A stretch of DNA of 11,657 nucleotides from Hemicentrotus pulcherrimus (Eukaryota; Echinodermata; Echinoidea; Camarodonta; Strongylocentrotidae): contig BEXV01000709.1 in the NCBI GenBank assembly GCA_003118195.1, positions 173,361 to 185,017 on the forward strand. Reading direction: 5' to 3'. Shown here in pieces: positions 1 through 7,912 of the stretch. Under the pieces are notes generated by a model. That model worked only from the letters and a program-made list of their open reading frames with translations. It was not told where the DNA came from and did no database searches. A program made the translations under genes and the position numbers. Numbering within the stretch: position 1 is the stretch's first letter; each line of letters begins with the position of its first letter.

Positions 1-102
1 TTTTTTTTTTTTTTTTTTTTTTTTTTTTTCTATTTTTTGTTGGCCGGCGTTTTTGGGGGGCGACCGCCCCCACCGCCCCCTTCCCCCCTGGCTACGCGCC
101 TG
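1..102 (-). mobile_element. Terminal part of a hAT-like element, running off the window edge
   Basis: Read on the minus strand it starts CAGGCGCGTAGCCAGG, continues through G-rich sequence and ends in a poly-A run at the window edge (poly-T 1-29 on the plus strand). CAG-starting termini of this GC-rich kind are typical of abundant non-autonomous hAT-type elements in invertebrates, from memory of the style. The other end and target duplication lie outside the window. The homopolymer at base 1 could partly be a sequencing or assembly artefact. Confidence 0.4.
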
Positions 103-254
103 AGTTTTAATAATCGGTACAAATCATTGGGAGGAAACAAATGATCCACATTTTACATAATCCAGAATCTGTACGGTCCTTTATAATTTCCCAACACACT
201 TGATTCAAGCCGTCGAAGATGGCGTTATCAACAAACTCATAATTATGCTCACAA

Positions 255-540
255 GCCCAGCCTGAGGACATTTAACACTGAACAAAGTGCTCTATTTCGC
301 AGAATTTGTAATTTTCCAAGATATACTTTACAGGTATTTGTCCAAATAGGACTGCAGTAATCAAAGTGGCTTTGCAAGATGGTTTTGTAGAACGACAGTG
401 CTGTATTTTGGTGAATGTATGGTCTGAGTCTTTCTCAGAAGATGAATATATTTTATATCGTTTTTAAAAAAACATATTCAATGTGATTTTTCCACTGCAA
501 ATTCCTATCGACAACGACTCCCAAATATTTGCATTGTTTA
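255..540 (-). pseudogene. Degenerate LINE (non-LTR retrotransposon) reverse transcriptase, C-terminal part
   Basis: A single minus-strand frame reads QCKYLGVVVDRNLQWKNHIE from 536 downward, then two in-frame stops, then RLRPYIHQ and SHFDYCSPIW followed by KLQILRNRAL. This order (KYLGV-D-L-W-HI, then LRP, then Y-DYC-IW, then L-LQ-L-NRA) is the thumb / C-terminal part of CR1/jockey-type LINE reverse transcriptases. Faint similarity extends to about 600 upstream, and possibly to about 180 at the 3' side. The catalytic YxDD region is not present in the window. An old 5'-truncated copy; clade uncertain. Confidence 0.75.
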
Positions 541-1685
541 CGTACATGAATGTGGGTTGCTATTAAAATCATAAGTGCATAAATGCATTTTCATTGTCAG
601 AGGAGTCTCTAAGTTGCCAAAGTTCTTTTGAAATTAATATTACGAAGGTAAGAATTGCAGCTAACGTGTAGCTTGGGTGAGATATATTGTTTGTCGATTT
701 GATGAAGTATGAACAATTCGGGATTTAAACACGGAAGTGAGATACAAATGTAAAAGAGAAGAAGCTAGTGTGTGGACTATGCAGTTGGGTGCACATATAA
801 GTTTATGACAGGGAGTGTTAAAGGCAAACAGGACGAAAAAAAAAGGTGATAACACTATCTGATGTGAATGAAGCGAAATTAAACAATTTATGTTCTTCTA
901 TAAAAAAAAATAAAATAAAAAAAAAATCGGGCTTCGAATCAATCAGATACCCCTCTCTATTTCTTTCTCTCTGTTTTTCTCTTTCTCCCTCCGGTCACTA
1001 TCTCTTCTTCTCTCTCTCTCTCTCTCTCTCTCTCCCTCCTCTTGGGTGTCCATGCATTTCTGATTATCTTTGTTCAATATGTTAATGTTAATGGCATAGC
1101 AAACATACTGTCTGTAGTTCGATTCATTTTTCTACAAAGAAAATCAATACATATGAAAGCACTGGTGAAATACATGTTTCTCAGGGGTGGTGGGACGTTA
1201 TTAACAGGGATGCACCTATAAGGGCATTCCGAGAAAAAATGAAACCCCACAAATGTGGAAAAAAAAAGCTTGAGAAAACAAACTTTTTAAGACATTGAAA
1301 CTCAAATATTCTAGTTAATTCATTATCAAGAATCACTTCCGGCATTATTTCTATCTTTACATGGATCTGGATATAGGCATTGATTCTAAAACATGCTATG
1401 TCGTTATGTGTAACAGTCTATAACGTTTCAGTTGCAAGAAAGCAGATCGAGGGAGAGAAAAATATTTTCCCTCAGCGCTGCTCTCTTTGGAAAATAATAA
1501 AGCCCTTCGGCGGTCCAAACTCTGTTATATTACACGCCCTACCAGTCAATATCTGTACAATATATTTGTAGATCAACGTACCCATCCACCTTTTTTCTTT
1601 CCGATTGTTGTCGGCTAACCCTCCAATTCTATAAACACGTCTGTCGGACACAATAGACCGGTATATTATTTGATTCAACGCTTGG
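541..1685. other. Intergenic sequence with a CT microsatellite, no gene seen
   Basis: AT-rich sequence with short homopolymers (A-runs near 836-845 and 902-927), the CT tract listed separately, and only short, low-complexity open frames. I find no family similarity on either strand and no splice-bordered coding segment beyond the faint upstream edge of the LINE relic (to about 600). Confidence 0.6.
951..1042. repeat. Pyrimidine tract with pure (CT)n core
   Basis: About 90 bases almost entirely C and T, with an uninterrupted TC dinucleotide run at about 1010-1034. A simple sequence repeat, probably length-polymorphic. The open frame crossing it is a by-product. Confidence 0.9.
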
Positions 1686-1884
1686 TTAAACTGCCTTAAA
1701 AGCCTGTATTTTGTTCAAGGAGATTTGTTGGAATGACGAGGCGACTGTGGTCCAAGTGCATTCCGGTGTCTGTTCGATTCCGCCATTTTGAAATGAGAAC
1801 CTGTTAGTAGGCAATAGCTAGATTAGAATTCAAAGGAGGGAGGAGGGTAAGATCGAGGAGGCAATAACACGAATTGAAAGAAAG
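1686..1884 (+). promoter_or_regulatory. 5' flank / probable 5' UTR of the transporter gene
   Basis: Lies directly upstream of the start codon. It contains CGCCATTTT (1781-1789) and, over the start codon, AAGATGGC (1882-1889). Both carry the CCAT/ATGG core seen in YY1-type sites. A purine-rich stretch (about 1834-1884) precedes the ATG. No convincing TATA box is visible and the transcription start cannot be placed. An upstream non-coding exon is possible. The regulatory reading is inference only. Confidence 0.25.
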
Positions 1885-2056
1885 ATGGCAAACAAATTCC
1901 TTGTTGTTGTCGGTTGTTGGTTGATACAATTTCTGGAGGTAGGGACGATAAAGAGTTTCGCTGTCCTTCTCAGTCATATTGTCAGAGACCTCAAATCCAC
2001 CACAGGAAGAATAGGGATGTACATTGGCCTGTACCATGCAGTAACAATGATGTCAG
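1885..2056 (+). CDS. Transporter exon 1: start codon, helices 1-2
   Basis: Encodes residues 1-57 plus the first base of Gly58. The ATG sits in a strong eukaryotic context (A at -3, G at +4). An in-frame TAG at 1819-1821, with no ATG between, argues for this start unless an upstream exon splices in. Helix 1 covers about residues 5-29 and helix 2 about 44-62, with the cytosolic segment HIVRDLKSTTGRIG between. Helix 1 starts only about five residues after Met1, so there is essentially no N-terminal tail. The exon ends TCAG before GTAAGA, a near-consensus donor. Confidence 0.88.
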
Positions 2057-5000
2057 GTAAGAGACAAAATTTGATTGAATCAATTGTCCTAAATATCTTA
2101 ATCAATGGCATCTTTAAAAAAAGATAGTTGTGACACGCGCATCTATCATTGTATGTGCATGATAGAGGGAGCTGTTTGGAGCGTGTGTGTGTGTGTATTT
2201 GGGTTTTTACAGACGTGTATCAATCAAAGCCTTTGATTAGAGTCCCTTTATAGAAATCTATAAAGGGACACTACCTTTGATTGCGTACGATTGAGCTGGT
2301 GAAAAGAATGTCAAAGGCCAGCAGTGCCTTTGGAAGACTGCGAACCAGGCTATGGAACAATCATCATGTCTCAACAATTAAGAGTGAAGTGCAAAATCTA
2401 CAGGGCTATCGTCCTATACACTCTCTTATACGGTGCGGAAAGCTGGACTCTCTACAAAAGTCAAGTAAAGAAACTTCACGCGTTCATGATGAGACACCTC
2501 CGAGCAATCATGAGAATCAGTTGGAAGGACAAGGTGACCAACGAAGAGGTACTGGAGCGAGCAAACCTACCTTCTACGAAGGACCTGCTCATCAGGAAGA
2601 ACATACGATGGACAGGCCATGTCATCAGGATGACCTCTGAGAGATTACCGAAGCAAGTGCTTTTCTCGCAACTACCCGATGGCGAAAGAGGGATTGGTCG
2701 TCCACGGCTTCGGTACAAGCTAGGACACGATCAAGCGGAACCTTAAGCAGAGGCAAATTGAACTCAAAACTTGGACAACTGCTGCAGGCCATCGAGCTGT
2801 ATGGAGAACAGCTGTAAAGTGAAAATGAAGGCGGTCATTGTCGCTTCGCGACAGACCAGCTACTACTACTACGCGTGTGATAACTATCTTTCTCATTGTT
2901 AAAGGGATAGTTGAGTTTAATGAGTTAACATAAAATTTAACTGACAAAATCATCTTTGTTTGATCAAAGTCGGTTCGAGACGGCTGAAATATCAATAAAT
3001 ATAACGATTTCTAATATTTGTGTACCACCATAAATATTCGATAATTTTAAAAAAATGCCGTTGAAAAAACGAAATGGCGCCTTTTACGGTTGTATTTCAT
3101 CCAATACCGATGTTGGCTTTTTTCGCTGGCTTTTTCTTGTTGGTTATATTAAGCGCAACCAGCCGGCCCATGTATTGTTATTATAAATGAATTAATTAAC
3201 GGTCACCGTATTTTTTTTTGAAAGAGAGTTGAATTTGTATGATCTTATTACCTTGGCTAAATATCACACGTTTTGGGGTATAAAATTACCATCAAAGAAA
3301 TTTTAGATCCTCAAGGGGCACTAGAAATGTCATAGATAAGAATAAGAGCAACAACGATGTACTTTAAAGGAATTAGCGGTCTGAAAACAGAACTCAACTT
3401 AGTCAACTATCCCTTTAAGCTATAAAGTTTACCTAATTAATACTGGTGCTTCTCATTTCTATAGGTTTAATACCAGACATATCTGGTTCCCATCGGGCAG
3501 TGGCTTTTAATAATGAAATTTCTCTGCTAAGGTTGGAATATAAAACCTAAGAAACTACATATTATTCACAAAGGCTGGACAAGGGCTAGAGGTGTGGTGG
3601 AACATTCACTTGTCCCTTAATCCAAGGGTCACGTCTCTAGGCAAGACGTACATACAAATTTGCAACTCTCTATCCAGGTACTAATTGGTCACATGGCAGG
3701 ATTTACTACTTGAAATACATTATGTGCTGATTATGGCTGACATCGCTAAAGCCGGAGTAATATTATCGAAATGTCTTTGGCAGCGCATAGGGACGTTATA
3801 TTTTATGTCTCTTAATCCAAGGGTCACGTCTTTAGGCAAGACGTAAATACAAATTTGCAACTCTCCATCCAGGTACTAATTAGTCACATGGCAGGATTTA
3901 CTACTTGAAATACATTATGCGCTGATTATGGCTGACATAGCTAAAGCCGGAGTAATATTATCGAAATGTCTTTGGCAGCGCATAGGGACGTTATATTTTG
4001 GTGTGAAATGCGTAATGCAAATACAAGTAGACCAGCCAAACATAAAACAAGGCATTTAGAAAAAGAGTTTATGTAATTTGGGGGAAAAACTAAGCCAAAA
4101 ATTGCATTTGTAGTATTAAAAAAATGCACGAGGCATAAATTGCTATTTTAATTCCTTCGTATTTTTGCAAGGGTTTTAGCATGGGTACGATGCATTACCC
4201 CCAAAATGCCCTCTGATGTAAAAAAAAAAAAAAAAGAAAAAAGAAAAATCACGGTTCTAGAAAACAATTATCTCATTTTAAGTGATAGAATGGAGCAATG
4301 TTTTTATCTCTTATACAGGTATTGTTGTAAAGACGCTTCTTGATCGGTATTCCCCTCGCTTCCTATCTATGCTTGGTGGATTGATAGGCTCTCTAGGCCT
4401 TATGATATGCTCTGAAGTTACCAAACCCATCTACTTTGCAGTCTGTCTTTTTATATCAGGTAAGAGATGCTAAATATAAAGCTAAATAAACACGATTATT
4501 TTTATTTTGAATATATGAATGCGGCAATCAATATGTCGAAAGATATTAGATGTACAGGAGATTTGGCGGAATTTAAACGCGGACAAAAACAATTTCCAAA
4601 GACGGAACAAGGGGTTTGATATTATAGAATTAATTCAACCAGATGAATCATTCTTATATTTTTATCAATTTCCGTAGGTTTAAACTAACTATTTATCCAT
4701 TATAATGTTGGTATATAAACGTTCCTTTTTCATTTCATATATGTAATGTCCCTAAACTTCTTTATTTCTGTTTTTAATTTTACCCATTATAACCCTCTAA
4801 CAATATTGTTTGTATTTGTTTCTTGTTTTTTATTTGATTTACCTCTTTATCAATACGTACATGTACTTTTGTAAAGGGCCCACTTAAAAACCACTTTTGT
4901 GAAAGGAATAAATAAATGCGTAAAAAGAGTAACAAACTAAGACTTAAAAGATATAATCACAGGGGTAATTCTATCCCCTATGTTATGGCCCATATAAATC

Positions 5001-7881
5001 ATGTTCGGATAAGGAAATATCATTTTTCTGTTCATACATTTCAAAAGATGGCGTCTAAGGGTACATTGACCTAGTGTCTAAAGGGACACTACGTTGACCA
5101 TGTCTATTCAAGAGCGAATGCACCTAAAGTGATAACAGAATTAAATAAACAATTTGATGTTTAAATTATGTATTGTTTTAATTGTTATATACACATTATA
5201 GGCTTACATATTTTTTTTCTCGGCTTATTAATACCTATACCCGTTACACACGTATCGTTATCAGCCTGTCGTAGGATTGTGTCAGGTAGTGGCGCAGCCT
5301 GTGACGCATTATGTGAGATTAATATCGTACAAAAGTGTTTATGAAATAAATAGTGCCTATACACTGGCCATTATACTGGCGTATGTACTATATGCCATCA
5401 ATGGCTTGAACCATAGCGTACTGAGAGAGATAGTACTGTTGTGGCACTCGCACGCGTAGGCGGTCCATATACAATCTACATGGGAGGGAATTATTTGGAG
5501 CTCCATGAAATGAACTGTTTTCGCATAAATATGCGCGTGTCACAACTATCCCTCTCAATAAACGCTATGGCTTGAACCGACGCTTCGTGTGCAAGCGCTA
5601 TGAGTGATTGACACTTCGTCCTTTTTTATGCAGGGCTCGGATTTTCAATGGCCATCCTCCCGTCCATGGTGTCGGTGATGTATGCCTTTGGGGACAGATA
5701 CATGTTGCCTTTCTCAGTCGGCTCATTTGGTGGCGGGATGGGAATGATGATGTTACCTCTGCTCACCCAGAAACTCCTGGAAGCCTACACCTGGCGAGGT
5801 GCTCTCCTCATCCTCGGGGTAATAAACCTACACGTGGTTTTATCTGGGGCGTTCTTTAAAAAAGCCATATTGCAAAGAAAATCACCACCTAATTCTAAAA
5901 TTGATCTTCAAGAAACACCTCAGACTCGTGATGCCTCGTACAAGAAAGATTCTTCAACGAGCGATCTACAAAGTGTGGGAAATGGCGACAGACTGCAACA
6001 CCACGCTTCACACAGCGATTCATTGCCAATTCGGTGTTCCAGCAGGGCGGTGGAACTGCTTAGGGCTGCTCGTCAAGGAGCTGGTCTTGGTGTCTTCAGT
6101 GAATATCCTATAATCATTTACGCATTACTGGCTGCGTTTCTTCATGGGGTATCGTATATTGGTTGGACCGTCTTTGTTATTTCGAATGCAGAAGCGAAAG
6201 GATTTGATGAATCAACTGCTGTGTTTCTCTCTCTTCTTGGTGGAATAGGAAACATCATAGGACGCCTGATGCCGGGACTTTTGAACTGTCTAAATAAAGA
6301 TATATTTTCTTCAAAGAATTCTTTCATACTTTTCGGTATCATTGGTGCGTTACCGCTTTGTTTGAATGGGATAGCGTCTCGTTTCTCAACGATATGCGTA
6401 TTTGCTACGCTCAATGGTCTAGCCTTAGGAGCGAAGACGATCGTCAAGAATACCACGGTGGTAGACGTAGTTTCGCCATCTTTGTCGTCAACGGTTCTTC
6501 CTTTTGCCATGATTTGTTCCGGGCTCGGCGAAATAACAGGTGGCTGGATGACAGGTATGGTAGGAAATCAGATAATGATAATGGCTGCACAACTTATATC
6601 AAATTTCCCCATGGCTAACCAACGTTTCCGAAAAATTGTGCAAAGGTTTAAACAAAAAAACGGTTTTAGCCCAGAAATCGAATTTTGATTCATGAATCGA
6701 CCATGCATCTAACTAGGCATGGGGCTTGTCTTTGATCAATACTCCCCTGGCACTCGAAATAAAATTACTTGCTAAGAGGTTGGAGAGGCTATCTGTCTGG
6801 GATTGTATCTGTAGTAGCCGAAAACCAATCCGTCTACGTTGTCTGGTGGTTAAAACACTACGTGTACAGAGCCAAAGATCCGTTTATTATGTGAACATAA
6901 TAGCCATCTCATCACATGCCTATAATACTCTATTATTACCCTGGCTTTATCCACGCTGCTGAATAAAGCAATCCAGTCGTCTTTTTATCATTGTTTTGTG
7001 CATTTGTTTATTTCCATAAAATTATATCTAAATGTACTCTTACACGGAAAATAACCAACCAACCAACCAACCAAGAGAACGATCAACGTGATACGGGCAT
7101 GTGCCAATGTGTGCTGATAAGCAAGATGAAAATTTTTCCAATAACGAAATGATCATTCGAATACGCCAGTACGTAAATACAATCTGCGCATGGGCAGATA
7201 AAAATCATTTTTACCCAAATAGTATAACCCACCGAGACGAATACTGGATACAGTGCTCATGAGGAAGTTATTTAATCAATATTCATGTATGCACCGACGG
7301 TGCATTCTGTGATACACAGATGGAATAATTCTTTTCAAGAGGGCAAATATAATGCATTCATGAGCCGCATCCATGTCTAGGCAGAGTACATTCTTAAATA
7401 CACAAAATGGGAATACTACTTCATGTGGAAAAGATCAGTAATTATCCTGTATTTATACTGTGTTTTAACTACGAACTGGCCTATTCTAATACAAACAAAC
7501 ACCCTCGGAACAATAGTGGAAAAGGAAAGTATTTCTCTCTTTGATTGCATTCACTAAATAATATGCTTTGACCCGAAACAACTTATGAATAAGGTTGGAC
7601 AAAATAAATCAAAGATGATTGGCAATAGTCAAAGAATCTAGAAGGGTAAACATTAAACCGAGGATATTATAGCAATTTTATCAGTAGCAGTAGTAGTAGT
7701 AGGAGGAGAATAGTCATACTGTAGTATATGAGAAGGAGGAGAAGTAGTAGTAGTAGAAGTAGTGGTAGTAGTAGTGGTTGCAGCGGTATAAGCAGTAGTA
7801 GTACTAGTAGTAGTAGTAGAAGTAGTAGTAGTAGTAGTAGTAGTTGCAGCGGTATAAGTAGTAGTAGTACTAGTAGTAGTA

Positions 7882-7912
<31 letters not shown>

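Larger units (their letters stand above)
2123..2890. mobile_element. hAT-like MITE copy in intron 1, split by a LINE insertion
   Basis: Left inner inverted repeat GATAGTTGTGACACGCGCAT (2123-2142) is the exact reverse complement of 5531-5550 in the intact intron 2 MITE. A second shared word, GAGGGA-N4-TTTGGAGC, occurs at 2165-2182 and 5484-5501 in the same relative place. The right inverted repeat CGCGTGTGATAACTATCT (2872-2889) matches the left with two mismatches in 18. Between them sits the truncated LINE, so about 180 bp of MITE has been pushed apart. The outermost bases have decayed (about 2104-2122 and 2891-2905) and I cannot define a target duplication here. Confidence 0.6.

Noticed and set aside
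846..1085. Open frame of 79 residues with a Ser/Leu-rich end
   Set aside because: Its composition comes from the CT microsatellite and A-rich tract; no similarity.
1843..1854. AGGAGG|GTAAGA as a 5' UTR donor site
   Set aside because: It looks like a donor, but using it would remove the well-placed start codon of exon 1. There is no supporting acceptor before it.
5277..5459. Small 60-residue plus-strand open frame
   Set aside because: It uses a non-ATG start, runs into the MITE and resembles nothing I recognise.
6142..6510. 122-residue minus-strand open frame
   Set aside because: It is the antisense shadow of transporter exon 3.
5648..6688. A single-exon 346-residue gene starting at the internal ATG 5648
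   Set aside because: The family match continues upstream of this ATG into GLGFS and two further exons with compatible phase. Starting here would delete helices 1-3 and most of helix 4.
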